64,000 nucleotides of DNA from Rhyacichthys aspro (GCA_036850595.1 CM072159.1:28688280-28752279); one strand, 5' to 3'. Positions 1 to 12,519 are shown, counted from the first letter of the stretch. Made by a program: numbers and translations. The notes: generated by a model from the letters alone, not told the origin.

Positions 1-469
1 TTTATATCTAAAATTCTGCACAACAAACTATTTCTCAAAAATCGAAGACACAATTATGCTTTGTTAAGCAAAGTCTGGCCTTTATTGGGAGAGTCCTGGC
101 TTTTTTTGTCCCATCCACCACCCAAACCAGCCTCCTGTTTATTTTGAAAAAGCCTAGAAATCATATGTGATAGAAATAACATGGTAGTCATATTTTAAAT
201 ACATGCATTTACTGTGTATATCCTATAATTATTGTCCTGGGGAATACCACAGAGTCAGCTATAACAATATTGTATTGTACGGTCCCTGTCAAATGATCAT
301 GAAATAAATGAATTGACTTTTGCCGTGTATAAAAACAAGAGCCAGACAATGCATATGTGTGTGTATCCTGTGTCTAAGACTCTAAAGAGCAGTGTGAGTG
401 TGTGTGAGTGTGTGTGTGTGAGTGCTGGGGGAGTCGAGGTGTGTTTCCTGACGTATAAATTAAGAGCAC
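1..469. other. AT-rich non-coding stretch, no gene seen
   Basis: AT-rich sequence without a supportable reading frame or a recognisable transposon. Its only structured part is the GT-rich tract near the right end, listed separately. Confidence 0.5.
392..424. repeat. (GT)n microsatellite interrupted by GA
   Basis: A tract of alternating GT with two GA interruptions. Such dinucleotide tracts are common in fish genomes. A second short GT tract lies at about 775-800. Confidence 0.85.
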
Positions 470-1060
470 ATAACTTCTCCAGCAGGTCACTGAAACAACA
501 GAGCCGTCACCCGCCTGCCAAGTCTGACTGTGGGCTGTGGAGGGGACATAAATGACCCATTGTGAGGCCCAGGTTCATGTGTCTCAATATGTGTGCATTT
601 TCCTTCTATGATATGTCATATTTGAGCTCTACTTGTGGTGTATATAAAGTGCTCGACTAGGTTTCTCAATGTGATTAAGTGATCACTGTTTTATATTCCC
701 CATAGAGGAATAAAGTGAGTATTTGAGCTGAAAAAACAAAGCCACACAAAGGGCCCATTGACAAAGCACTGAGGGTGTGTGGATGGATGTGTGTGTGTGG
801 GTTTGGGCAGGAGGGGGGTTGAAGGGGCAGGTTTTTGGACCCTCTGAACTCCCCTCAGCTGTGACCCAGAGCCAGCGAGCCTTGACAATACTCAGTGTAT
901 GTAAAGACAACATTAGCAAAGCTGCCACGGCTGGAGACAGAGTGCTCTATCTTCTAATTGGCTGGCGCTTGTGGTGGTGACATGTTAATGAGGCTGCTTT
1001 TAACTTCAAAACACCTGACGTCATGTAATGCCATTGCCTGCCTTTGACTGCCATGCCTAA
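470..1060. promoter_or_regulatory. Candidate conserved non-coding element, contains a perfect CRE
   Basis: This block is less AT-rich than its flanks and has no repeat signature. It contains a perfect palindromic TGACGTCA (the CREB/ATF site) at 1016-1023 and an inverted CCAAT box (ATTGG) at 957-961. Short frames are open on both strands, which argues against coding. I call it a candidate enhancer from texture and motifs only; cross-species conservation was not tested. Confidence 0.33.
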
Positions 1061-2034
1061 TGTGTACATTTTTAGTTCAGTTGTTTCAGCTCTAGAGCAT
1101 TTTTCATAATGGTCACTGAATGTTTGATTACCCTCACAGAACTTCCTTAAGTATTATTTAAAGAAGAATAATTTGATTAACTGTGTCATGTTGGACAATG
1201 TGATGAAGTGACATGAACCATGGACATATGTTGGACCAAATGCAACAATATCACCTTTGGTCATAGTTACATAAAACAGGTCTTGGTGTAATGTAGGAAA
1301 ACGTCAGCAAAATACATTTGTAGACAGCAAACTAAGATAATTAAGACCATAATAAACATATGCAATATTTTTCCTGGGACATAAAAACAAAACATATGGC
1401 ATTCCACTTATTTCATAATATACTTAATTATATTTTTGTGCTAGAAAGTTATAACATTGTAAGTCCTGGAGGGTGTTAGTCTGGCCATACCCATTCTCTT
1501 CACAACAACACTCTCAACTCGAAATGGGTCTTGTATCCCACCACTTAAGATTAGTTCCCTCTTGTTAAAAATCCCGTTGGACAAATCATAACCAGTTATT
1601 TATTAATGCAATGCTTTGTTTCTGATTGGTTGTTTTTTTCAGTTTTATCAAGAAGCATTTTATTATGCTCCAGTCAGAACTGTCCCCTGGAAATCCTGTG
1701 TATTCAAGTCCCACTGCTGACAGATACAGCCTCATCTGTAGAGACAGTATTCCACCATTGTTGTTCTACTCGCTGTGTGTAGCCAGGAGCCAATAGCTTT
1801 CAATTGCTTTAACTGAGGACATCATATTCACACTTTTCACAGTAATGCAGCAGGAACTGAACAAAACACAACTCCTTGACTGTATTTAAAGTCAGTCTGG
1901 TCCCTGCAGACTCTCTGTGCAGCAGTGGCCTCATATTCACAGACGCTGTTTGTTTAAAAGCAGAGACAAAACAAGCCGACATGTTTGGAAGAAAAAAACA
2001 TGTCTTCTGAAACGGTAGGTCATTTTAGCATATC
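1061..2034. other. Non-coding, nothing recognised
   Basis: AT-rich sequence with many short runs of A or T. No reading frame, transposon end or tandem array was found. The right part (about 1680-2000) is slightly more balanced in composition, but I could not attach a function to it. Confidence 0.4.
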
Positions 2035-2259
2035 TTGTACAAATACAACTCTGCTAGGGTCCAGTGTATTGGCGGGTTTCTGCTCCCTCTATTTGAGTGC
2101 AGTAAGTGTGTCACTCACGTAATGTTTTGCGATGAGTCCCCGTGACTACTGTGTCAGTGAGATAGGCATGATTCAACCGGTCTCATGTCTCAGAACCATC
2201 AAAATGATCTAGAGATTACAGATTTTTGGGCTAAAAGTGACGTGGTGCACCTTTAATTC
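2035..2259 (-). repeat. Possible dispersed repeat starting TTAAAGGTGCACC
   Basis: Read on the minus strand, the block starts at 2259 with TTAAAGGTGCACC. That resembles the 5-prime start of the dispersed family at 10957-11375 (TTAAAGCTGCAG) and of many short fish repeats. The left boundary is arbitrary. No target-site duplication or terminal inverted repeat was identified, so it could also be unique sequence. Confidence 0.28.
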
Positions 2260-2399
2260 AATCATTTAACAGGTGCTTTGGTTAGCTAAGGTCAGTAAAC
2301 TTGAAGTAAATGTTTGGACCATACCTGCTCATTACACCAAATGGATGTGTGTTAATTTCACAATTATGAGTAATTCAGGTCGAGGCGCTGTTGTAAAAC

Positions 2400-3190
2400 T
2401 CTGTCCTCCCACGTCACTTTCTGTGTCTCTTTGTCTCTGCTCCGGCTGCTGTCAGGGAATAATGCCACGTTACAGCGGTGTCAGTGTTAATACCTCAGCT
2501 GTCATGGCCTCTCCGCCTCTGCATTCATCCCGCTCACATCAAAAGGTTACTGCACCTCCATTCTCCTCCTGTAATGACCACGATTAGTAAAAGGTAGAAT
2601 GACATATACAGACGGATGCCTTCCATTTTTTGCCGGGAGATCTCGGCCGTGCCACATACAGACAGGCACACAGGGGGATTATTTGGGAAAATTCCAGGGC
2701 ATTTGTTGGAGAGTGGCACCGCGGGCCTCTGAACACCGGCGATTCAGCTAATGTCACCGCGTGAAAGCATCAATCTGTCAACAAAACCCTACTTTGTGGG
2801 TCAAAAGGCTTTCAACATCGTAGTGAAAAAGAAAGACAGAAAAAAAAAAAAACAAGGGGTCCACATTTCTCCAATGAGTGAGGGAAAGAGGCCTCAGACA
2901 AGAATGAAAAGAGAAAATTGTTACCATTACCTTGGCACAGCAAAGAAAGTACAAAACAGAAAAAAGAAGAATCTCCATGAGAAGGAATAATCACGATGGT
3001 TATTTTTCCGCCGGATACTGCTGCTCCCTTGCATTATCAAAATTGATCGTGCCTATAATTTTAGCGGGGCGACAGTGGGAGAGAAAGAGCCGGCGCAGGC
3101 CCCATTGTCAGACGCCACATATCAAACACTGTGATATTGTGGCAGTTAAGTGGCAATTTTGTTTGGTACAAGCAGCTTTTTTTCTAAAGA
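2400..3190. promoter_or_regulatory. Candidate CNE cluster, large GC/CpG-richer island
   Basis: About 800 bp of mixed composition with several CpGs, set in AT-rich DNA and free of recognisable transposons. Homeodomain-cofactor-like words ATCAATC (2769-2775) and CTGTCA (2775-2780) touch each other, as PBX and MEIS/TGIF half-sites might. An inverted pair ATCAA/TTGAT (3036-3040 and 3043-3047) has a 2-nt gap. A short A run near 2840 interrupts the block. Open frames exist on both strands but encode low-complexity peptides. It is probably a composite distal enhancer; conservation is untested. Confidence 0.42.
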
Positions 3191-4129
3191 GTAAAGACAT
3201 TCTGTGTTTTTTTTAGAGACTTTAGTCGGAAAATGGTCCTTTGAACCTCTGCTTATGTTTATACACGGTGCTATTGATTGTTTGATATAAGTTCCACTGA
3301 TACAGAATAATATTACGCTGTGCACTCAATGCTTTATGTACATAAGCTGCTTAAACACTTTCTGTATGTTTTTGCCTATAACTCACAAAATTAAAACTAA
3401 TGTGTGCAATAAAATGTTCCTGCATCAATATGAACGGCACTAGTGACCTACAGTCTTCTTTGTTTGTGTTGTTGCAGAGTTACCTGACATTAACTATTAA
3501 GCTTAAGCATAGTTAAGCATAAACTACTTTTACTCACTGCTGTATTGTTGAAGCATCATTGAAGTCCAGACCTAGAAGCTGACGTTCAAAACTTGATGGT
3601 GTTTACGTTTAATCTTCACCAAAACAAATGGATGAACTTAAGAGTAAAAAAAACGCCTTCCCAGTTATAACACCTACCTATAACACCCAAACAACACATA
3701 ACTGTGAGCTTGGAAAAGCACAAATCTCACGAGAATCTAGTTGCTGCGCATGGTTAGCAAGGTTAAGTGTTCTTTTTGTATGTAATAACTCCTAAAAACA
3801 GTTTGCAAGATTGTATGTATGCAATGTCCCCATGTTTCTCATAATTCACTCTGGAAGCACGTCGAACATAGAGAATGAAAAAGCAACTTTATGTAACTGT
3901 TCAGGGTGTACGTCTGCTGAAGGAGATCTGTGTATCTAACACATCTGTAAAATACAGTGACAATATGTCTTCTCAAAAGACAGCGGGAAGCCTTGTCAAT
4001 TATAAAGTAGAATATCTGTCAAACCAGCACTTTGGGTTTTCCTGTTTCAAGTCTAAAAGATTAGAGATTAAGAGGCTGTTATATTAATGAGTTATTAATG
4101 ATGAGTGTTGCTTTAACTCAAACTCTACC
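3191..4129. other. Non-coding, nothing recognised
   Basis: AT-rich sequence with scattered A and T runs. A frame of 70 codons at 3875-4087 (plus strand) has no recognisable domain and no splice context, so I treat it as chance. Confidence 0.4.
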
Positions 4130-4520
4130 ATAAATGAACTATGCCCGTGTAGAGGCACCCACCTCAGTGCCCTGCAAGGTGCAGCAGGAAGTTGCTTTCA
4201 GACACTTCCTGTTGGTACCAGGAACAATAGTTATTGTCGCGGACCCCGTCGTTCTGATACGGCGTGACCTCACCTCCACTTCAATAAATCCTCCACCTTT
4301 AAATGGAACAGGCGATAATAGACTTACAAGGTACTGGCGCCAGCTTCGCGGAGGGGAAAAAGCACCAGATAAAAACAGCAGCCAGTATTAAATATAGGAC
4401 TCTTTCACATGACATTTTGTTGTTGGTGCTTCCAGTTAAGCAACAAAGCGCCAAGACAGAAACACAATGAAGTCCCTCTAACAAACTCCACAGTAAAGAG
4501 ATATGTTTCAAATGACTCAC
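4130..4520. other. Unclassified CpG-richer block, old repeat or CNE
   Basis: This block stands out from its neighbours by its CpGs. It has an imperfect inverted structure around GGTACC near 4213-4218, with TTCCTG and CAGGAA arms. Both strands carry open frames of 70-85 codons with no recognisable product. It could be an eroded transposon or a short CNE; I cannot decide between them. Confidence 0.25.
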
Positions 4521-5929
4521 ACACCTTTTAAGAGCTCACAAGTGCTTTCTCCAGCTGCTTTACATTCCTCATATAAGTGAAGAGAGACATGAAGAGTTGT
4601 TACACTGTACAACATTCTCCAGAGACCATTCATTTTGATGGGCATTTAGCCGATGAACACTGCTACACTTAAGGTGCAGCTACCATTTAAACAAGCTTCA
4701 TTATGTCCCCTTTGTTCAACCAGAACTCCAGAGCACAAGTTTACATGTCATTACAGATGAGATTATGACTTGTATTCATTTTAGATTAAAGACGGTTGTG
4801 TCGTTAAGAGACTGTGACTCCAAAAAGAAGAGGACACCCATTTTCTGCACCAGTACACTGCAGGCTAAATGGTTTTTAAGATGTGCTGAATGAAGTCAGC
4901 CTTGTACTCCTGGCCTTTGGAAGTGGAGAAGTATGAATTATTTTCTTAAAAAAAAAAAACCCCTCTAGAACAAGTTAATTGTACACTGTAGAAATAGATT
5001 GGTATGTCTCACAATGTGGGCCATGGGGGTGACTAATTATCTAAAATACCTCAACACACTCTGAATGTGGCATAGATTGTAAATAAAGCAGGGTTGTATG
5101 TAGCTTTGACATAAAAATGACTCCAATCAAAAAACAGTGTACACAAAGAATGCACTTCTAAACCACAGTGAGTTTACCAAAAGAGGTCAATGTCATATAG
5201 AAAAGTCTGCATAATGAAGAAATGGTTTAAAAATGAAGATGGGAAAAGAATACTGCACACTTTTACCAAACCATATCCTATTAATGAGTAATACCTGAAA
5301 ATCTCCACAAAAAAAGTGTAAATTTGTTTTGCGATTTGTGTGTATGTACTCAGATGTGTGTACACAATGCACCTGAAAAGTCAAAACAGGTTTAAAGTCT
5401 TATATAAAGCTCTAAATGCTTACAAATCCTTTTTAAACATTCTGAGATGTCAGTGGTGTCTGTTTTCCCTGAGTTTAGATTTACAGGCTGTGTCCCGGTG
5501 AATTAAAACAAAAGATTAAAATCTAAATACACTGATGAGCGTATGTCCTTCTGTGTAAACAATAATAATAATAATGGATTATATTTTATTTTACAGCCTG
5601 TACGACCACCACCAAACACACTCACACATTCACACACCAGTGCCTCATGCTTTAATAGCTCACAACTCCCCCTACTGGTAAAAAGTGATGCAACAGGCTG
5701 TAAGGGACGGTGTGTTGCATTGAAATTACAACATCGCTAATGTTTTGGCATATTGGCAACACTGTAATCTCTAAACACTCAAATTATAGTCAAAGTATAA
5801 ATCATAGTAACAAGATAAAGTGTCCACATATGGCTGATACAGAAGGGATAGATTTTAAATTTTTTTAACAAACATAAAACAAACAAAAAAACCCGAATTC
5901 CAAAAGAGACAGAAAGTCGGTAGTGTTCA
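4521..5929. other. Non-coding AT-rich stretch
   Basis: No gene is seen. It contains an A run near 4949-4960, an (AAT)n tract at 5560-5576, and a slightly more balanced segment (about 5590-5740) that may be an eroded repeat. Minus-strand frames near 5174-5384 encode hydrophobic, compositionally biased peptides typical of AT-rich chance frames. Confidence 0.4.
5560..5576. repeat. (AAT)n microsatellite
   Basis: A short uninterrupted trinucleotide tract of about five units. Confidence 0.7.
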
Positions 5930-6380
5930 TTAATCAGCTGATGACACCGCTCCAGTGGCCTTTGTCGACTGGGAGATAATGGAAGACAACCTGGCTCCCT
6001 TACCTTATGTTTAGCCCCATCCTCGAGGGCGTTACAAGAGGCTTCCAACAAACGTGAGTGATTTTTTTCCACCATCACAACGTGTGTGTGTGTTCGAGCA
6101 TCCCTCCGCCCCATCTGTACCGAGCAGCTGCCGTCAGGACGCTTGTGGGGATTAAAAACCCTGCTCACATACAATCTGTTGCCCCCCCACCTCTCATCCA
6201 CATCTTCTTCACCTTTCCACCTCCTTCCACCTCCCCCTCCATGTCATCCTTTTATATCAGTGCCAGCGTACACAGATTTTACATCCACGTACGGCTTTAT
6301 CATCACCGAACTATGCCATCTTTAAAGTGTGCTGTGTGGTCTGTGTTCAAACGGCTCCTCAGATGAATTTATTATTAGGG
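5930..6380. promoter_or_regulatory. Candidate CNE with a pyrimidine-rich tract
   Basis: A mixed-composition island that includes a strongly pyrimidine-rich segment (about 6175-6262), mainly C and T on the plus strand. The frame on the minus strand (5779-6201, 140 codons) starts in this island and runs into AT-rich DNA. It shows no domain, so I do not call it coding. Confidence 0.27.
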
Positions 6381-7699
6381 CTATACATCTGCAGTAATCG
6401 GTGTTCCAGATTAACAATGAAACAAACATCTGTAATCTTCCCAGAGTGGTTAATACTGACGGCGTTGGAGTTCCTCTGAGTTTTATCCTGCATCTTGGGC
6501 TTCAGAAGTTGTTGGCTAAATGTTGGGATTCATTGAAATGCACATAAAATTAACATTGCAATAGAAATAAGCATAAGTATAATTAACTACAATTCTTCTT
6601 AAACAAGGGGTAGGGCAAAGGGGTAAGTTGGACATTTGGGCTGAAGTATGTAGTGACGTCTTGTGGTTTCTTGCTTTTCTTTAATAAAAATGTAAAACTG
6701 GACCAATTTTTTCCTCCGCAAAATACTAATACATTACATCAAACTGAAGTTTAGAGCTTGTTGTAAACTTTAGCTCCAATTTCAGTGTCACCTCAGTAAA
6801 CATTACGTGATTAAAATTGTCAATATTTATCTCCATTTCTTGTTGCTTCCATTTTCTTGTTTTTTTCTTGTAAAAAGATGTATTCAGTGTTTAATATACA
6901 CTGTCTCTGTTTTATCAGCAGCCATTACTTCCTTATTGACAAGCTGTGTGGTCCAATGAGAGCGCTCCTTTGTCCAGAAGTGATCAGGACTGTAAATTCT
7001 ATTAAAATCCTTAAAATTAGAGCCTAGATGACGTGTTAAGGTCTCATTTTTTCACAGACGTTTCCTGTTACAGTCTGATATTAGGTGATTAAACCGTTAA
7101 ACTTTTTTCAGAAATCACATGCTCCCTCTTTAATATTACTTACCTTTCCTTTAACTTTTCTCCTTGTCCTTGTCTTTATCTGAAGTGTCTCTCCCGACTG
7201 AGACTCTGATGATGTACCCCTGAGTGTCTTCTCTACATATTGATGTAAGTGCCTTAAAAACATCTAAATAACAACTCTCAAAGTCAGACAGAGTCAGTTA
7301 AGAGCAGCAAGGCCACTAAGGTGTCCCAGTATTCTGTAAAATGCCATTGTTTATGTTATAAACTGGCTTATATAAGAGTTGATCCTGCTCCTTGTGGCTG
7401 TTGTTAAGGCACACAGCAGTTTGTCTATTCACTTTATCTACCATCTTTTGATCAATTATTTGAGAAGAGCTCAAAGGAGACATAAACATTCCTCCATCGT
7501 TGGAATGTAGCAGAAAGTTCGACCTAAGACCTCCATAGAAATATCATCACTTGCATCCTGCAAAGTCCTGGATGTATTCAGACGTCCTTTATTTAATACA
7601 GCTCTATACATTTCACTGAAAAGGTTTGAAGTTGTCACCAAGCAAAGAGTCTCAACTGAATGGGAACAAGTAAAGTAAAAAGAAGTAAAGTTGAAGTGG
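6381..7699. other. Non-coding AT-rich stretch
   Basis: No reading frame longer than 60 codons and no transposon signature was recognised. Confidence 0.45.
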
Positions 7700-8640
7700 G
7701 GATTTGAATCATGAATAGAGCGTGTGATGGGACAGTGTTACGTACGTGTTTGTGAGAGTAGAGGATGTATTTGTGTGTGTGTGAGCAGCGTGGCTCGAGG
7801 GGTGAGTGAGTTTTATCCCACTGTCAGAGAGAATGTGTCAGATTTGGACTCCTTTGTTCGTTGTCGCCCGAGCCTTGCCGTTATATGTCTATCCGAGCGC
7901 GCGTGTGTTTGCCTGCCATCCCTGTCGGCTTTAGTTATTAGTCACCAGCGCTGTCGAGAGGAGCCCTTTTTTTAAAATAGTTTTGAAGTCACAAATCCAT
8001 AAGCAGACAGATGTAAGCCGGCGACCAAATACGGACATATATTAGGCGTTTCTTTGGAAGAGGCAAGCTGCTTGATGGGACATAAATGCTATCATATCCT
8101 TTCTCCCAAATCCCTCAGAGCTTTCTCATTCTCCCTTTGCCTCTCCTGATAGGCCATTACGATACAGATGCTATAATTCTCATGTATACCATATGCCTTC
8201 CTTAAATTTCTGCATCTTCTCTGAAATACTGATAAGACATTTGGGAGGAATATAGCCGGCATTGTGGTCCAAAGCTTTGTGTGGGCTGCAGTGCTGGACC
8301 GAATGCAAAGGAAAGACAAAATGAAAAGAGAGAAAAACTGAGTGAGCACATTTATATAACTAGGTGACTGAGAATGCCATGAAAACTCAGCAGGTTTTAG
8401 AGCTACGAGAATGAGAACGAGAACAAACTACTCTCAAATACGTCAAATGAAACCTGTCAAAATGAGATATTCTCCTATTACTGTAATTGACTTTGAGAAT
8501 AATACCAAATGCTTCAATAATACCAGATTGGAATTTCATTATGATATGTGTAATAATGTTGGCCAGATGCTGCCGTTTTGTTGGGCCGGCAAATGAATCT
8601 AATCCCGACTGGACATCTGACAATAGAGCTTTTCATAACC
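7700..8640. promoter_or_regulatory. Candidate CNE cluster
   Basis: This is one of the largest islands. It opens with a short GT tract and CpG-containing sequence (about 7780-7960). A long, evenly mixed block without simple repeats follows (8040-8640). A TAATCC word (OTX/PITX type) lies at 8600-8605, and several ATTA-core words lie in the 8480-8560 segment. Both strands have frames of 60-85 codons, as expected when selection on non-coding sequence leaves few stops by chance. Enhancer function is inferred. Confidence 0.42.
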
Positions 8641-9719
8641 CCGAATGACTTTGAACAGGTTTTAGTTTGGACTCATCTGCAGGAATTATAATTAAAACAA
8701 AAAAGAACAGGAAAGCTGGTGCAGGATTTTAATTGAATGTGTGAAATAATCCAACGTGACATTTAATGCTTTTGACTTTTTACCAACAGTTTCTAATGTA
8801 TACCTGCACAAATGAGCCATATGATTGTATTATAAATAGGAAAATAATTGCCACAATAAAAGCACAATTTATTATTGAAGCAATAAACTACATGAAAACA
8901 AACTGTTGCTGGAAAGTGTTAAATAGGAGGCTGTTATCTGAGGAGAAAAGGTGTAATAAAATACCTAGATAAAAGATCTATGGCTTATCACATGGTAAAT
9001 CAAAGCAAATAAATTAAATTAGAGGAGACTTGTCTGGGCTAGTGCAAAATCTGTCTCTGCACATTTTGACCCAGCCCCTAAATATATTGAAATATAGTTT
9101 AGCTCATCATACTTGAAAATTACAAAGTTATATGTAAAAATGCATCAAGGGCAAATGAAAAATAATGTTTTTTTGTTTGTTTTTTTGTTAGTTTTTTGCA
9201 AAGTTGATGCAGAAGGCAAACCGTTGATGAAATATATAAGACTATTTTAGTGTTTTCATCTTCAGGTTTGGTCCAGGCACCGACTCCACTACTCAGTACT
9301 TGTAACTGAGTACTAATGAGTACTTTACTTAAAGCGGTGACAGTTTCTGTTTCCCTTATTCTCTAGAGCACTGTTTGGAAATATTTAACTGAAAAAAAAG
9401 ATATTGCGTCTTATGCTTTGCTAAAATGTCTCAAGGCACAAAAACAGGCTCTAAAACATATGTATGGTTCCTAAATATGAAGTATTTAAAATAACAATGT
9501 ATATAAAGCACCTACAGTTACATGATGTTCAAAAGGGGAAGGAAGAAGTGCAAATTTGTCTCCTTCTAACACCTTTTAATTTCCGTTTCCACAACAAATA
9601 CAACATGATTGCAACCAGGTTAGAAGAATAGCATGTTGATTCCTCATATCGTTAGCCCTCTTTCTCATTTACTGTGCATGTCATAATTACATTTAGTTTG
9701 ACAAAGCTGTCTTATCAAA
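8641..9719. other. Non-coding AT-rich stretch
   Basis: No gene is seen. The segment 9280-9330 repeats the word GAGTAC/AGTACT several times and may be a fragment of an old transposon, but no ends were found. Confidence 0.38.
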
Positions 9720-10080
9720 TCTCTTAGCCGTTCTCTGTATGTGCATTGACAGGCCGGCCACTGGTTAGTGTCGTCCGGCAGACTCGGAGGTGCTGTGGAA
9801 CAGGAAGCACCGCCTTGACCCCTGCTTCCTCCATTGAGCCTTGTTTATGTTCCAACGACTTCCTGCATTTCTCTGTCATTTCTCTGCCTCTGGATTACAG
9901 CGCATTCGACGGATGAACGTATCATGATATATTTGTATAGTAGAGTGTATTTGTGTGTGTAGAAATGTAGAAAAGCAGAAGAGAAATCGGCTTCCCAAAC
10001 GAGTGCAGAGAGGCTCGCTGCAGGTGTAATTATAGCTCCCAGTCACTAGAGGGTGGATAAGCCTGAGCTATCTGACTGAG
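9720..10080. promoter_or_regulatory. Weak candidate CNE
   Basis: A short GC-richer island with several CpGs (about 9745-9930), flanked by AT-rich DNA and without transposon signature. No strongly diagnostic motif combination was noticed, so confidence is low. Confidence 0.25.
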
Positions 10081-10956
10081 AACCAACTGTGGACATAAAA
10101 TACATGACAGAAGGTAAGATGATGGATTCAAAATGTTATCTCTTCACTGTTTTGAATGCTGCAAACCAAATATTTTCTGCAGAATATTATTTACAAATGA
10201 AAAAAACAAATGAAAGAGAGCTTGAGTATGTCATCAGGGCAATGACACTTACATCATATTTCTCTCTATAAAGCAGAGTAAATGAAACCCTAGATTATTC
10301 AAGTGTTTAAGTGATCCTGCACCTCTTGACATCTCTTCTTTATGTAGCAACACATGATAAATATCTAACTTTATTGCCAACACTGAATGAGGCGATGATA
10401 TTATACTAGTCTGAAGTGAAGGACATCGGTATCTGTGCACCAAGTTAAAGTTGAAGTACTCAAAGTCATGTTACAGTGCATCCACTTAAACCCTGAGTCA
10501 CAGCTTCTTTAAAAGAAGTGAAGTGCTGCTATATTCTATTGACTTCTGCTTTGTTTTTAAGGTATCTGCCTTCACCAGATGATATTTAAGCACAGGTGAA
10601 ATGTCAATATTTTATTATACGACACCTGGTTTTGCACTGTACCTAGTGACCTTGGATGTGTCTGCTGCAAAACATAAAAGCTGTTTTGTTCTTTAAACGA
10701 GATGTAGTGTTGTCGCTAAAAACCCTGCTGAGTTTATGTGTGTGTGTGAGACTTTGACTTGTCGATCAGCGGGGTGTTGTTTGGCCCGACTCATGCTTCA
10801 GGCCTTAGGGACGATTGGTAAAAGCTGCCAAATAGTGAGAAGGTAGTGACTGCACTTCGAGCCATGTGAACTTAAAGGTAGAGGGCTTTTTGTCTACAAG
10901 CTATTCACAAATATTTTATTTTTTATTCATTATTATTGATTGATTTGATGTTTAAC
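10081..10956. other. Non-coding stretch
   Basis: Mostly AT-rich. The segment 10690-10870 is more balanced and could be part of a CNE, but it lacks distinctive motifs. No gene is seen. Confidence 0.4.
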
Positions 10957-11375
10957 TTAAAGCTGCAGTGTATAGTTTTTGGCAGCATCTAGAAGCAACA
11001 AGAGATGCACTGGAGATGAGCCAGGCCTGCACAGATTTGATCACCGCTGATCAGGGCACAGGTGACTTTTGTGTCCAACTTGAGGGTGACTTGCTCTGAC
11101 GTAACCTCTGCGCCGGTAACATAAGATCAAGGCGATGCAGTTTCTCTTTATTAGCAGCTACGGTAGCTCTGCAGGGACATGCTGCTGTCTATAAACAAAC
11201 CCAGTGGAATCAGGTCACATGGTGAGTTTTAAAAATCATATAGGTTCATATCAGTTCATCCATGTCCATAGCTTTAATGCAAAACAAAACAAAACATGAG
11301 TGTGCTTCTCCTCCAGCAGTGCTCAGTTTGTCCTCTCTGGGCATCTGTAGGAACAATAACAGGAAGTAATGAATG
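10957..11375 (+). repeat. Dispersed repeat family, longer copy (A)
   Basis: The copy starts TTAAAGCTGCAGTG and ends near GGAAGTAATGAA. Three separate segments in the same order match the reverse complement of 53403-53621: the start; a core around CTACGGTAGC plus AGGGACATGCT plus CTATAAACAAACC (about 11158-11201); and the end around AACAGGAAGTAATGAA. The middle is longer than in the other copy, which points to insertions or deletions since divergence. The opening resembles short non-autonomous repeats widespread in percomorph fish. An internal (AAAAC)n tract lies at about 11281-11295. No coding capacity is visible. Confidence 0.65.
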
Positions 11376-12519
11376 GCTCCTTTTATGGTCTATTTTTAAA
11401 TGTATTTTTTTCCAAATGCAAACTGTGTGATTTTGAGGTGATGATCACTGTATACTGTGACATTTAGCATAATGGATCTTTAAATACATTTACATTACCA
11501 TCAAATGAAAATCAACAAAGTATTTTGCCAACTTCAAACAATCTCTGAACCTGGCCAAGCTTCTGTACTGTCCAGAGAAGAAATGAACCAAAATCCAACA
11601 TTCATGCTCATTTTACAGCTTCCTTATTTCCATGGGTCCCATACACAAATATAAACTACAGAGCAGAGAGACAGTGCTGCACATGATCCCAATTTGGACC
11701 AACCATAAACAAATTAGTCTAGTTCTGACAGCCAGGTTTGAAGTATAAAGTAATACACATTTTGGAAACATTCCCAAACAAACCTAAACATGGCAACTCA
11801 TGCAAGTAATTTTATTTGTGGCCAAGACCCAAGCATAAAACAGATTCTGTAATAGAAACATAAAATGTCATCAATCTTGAGATCTACCCATTAGCTGCAC
11901 ATTATGTTTATGACTGTGACTGTGATTGTATTATTATGATGTACTGTATGTTTTCATAAGCTTCTAAATTCAGCTTTATTACAAATACACAGAACTGAAA
12001 ACAGAACTGTGTGGCAGAGGTAGGACTAATGTTTTTCAAATCAGATTTTTGATTTATTTACAAAATGTTCTGTAAAAACATATGTGCTGTAGGCTATAAA
12101 CCTGTTTAATAAAGCAGAACAGCCCCCATAGTGTTAGGACAGGGCTGTGTGGTTTGTGTGATACAGAATACAAATCCATAAATACGTCTCAGGATACATT
12201 CTTCTCTTCAACCTGCTTTGTGTAATATTTAACACATGAACACATTTGTGTAGTGTGACTAAATGTGACATTTTTTGTCTCAGATTTTTGTTGAATAACT
12301 TACTTATAATGGCCATTGTTACAACATAGTTGTGGAACAGTTTGTAGTCTTAAAATACACATATTAATAAGAGAGAAAAGAGAAAAGTTTTATAATACAG
12401 TAATACCTAATCTAGCAACAGTCTATCTATTTATATGCCTACAGAAACGCGCTGTAGTCATATGTGCAGTTACTATAAATATAGTTTTTAAAAGCAGAAC
12501 AGGCCCCATAACCCTGGAT
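11376..12519. other. Non-coding AT-rich stretch
   Basis: No gene, no clear transposon end and no tandem array were recognised. Confidence 0.45.

Noticed and set aside
5779..6201. 140-codon minus-strand frame
   Set aside because: It runs from a CNE-like island into AT-rich DNA and has a biased composition and no recognisable motif.
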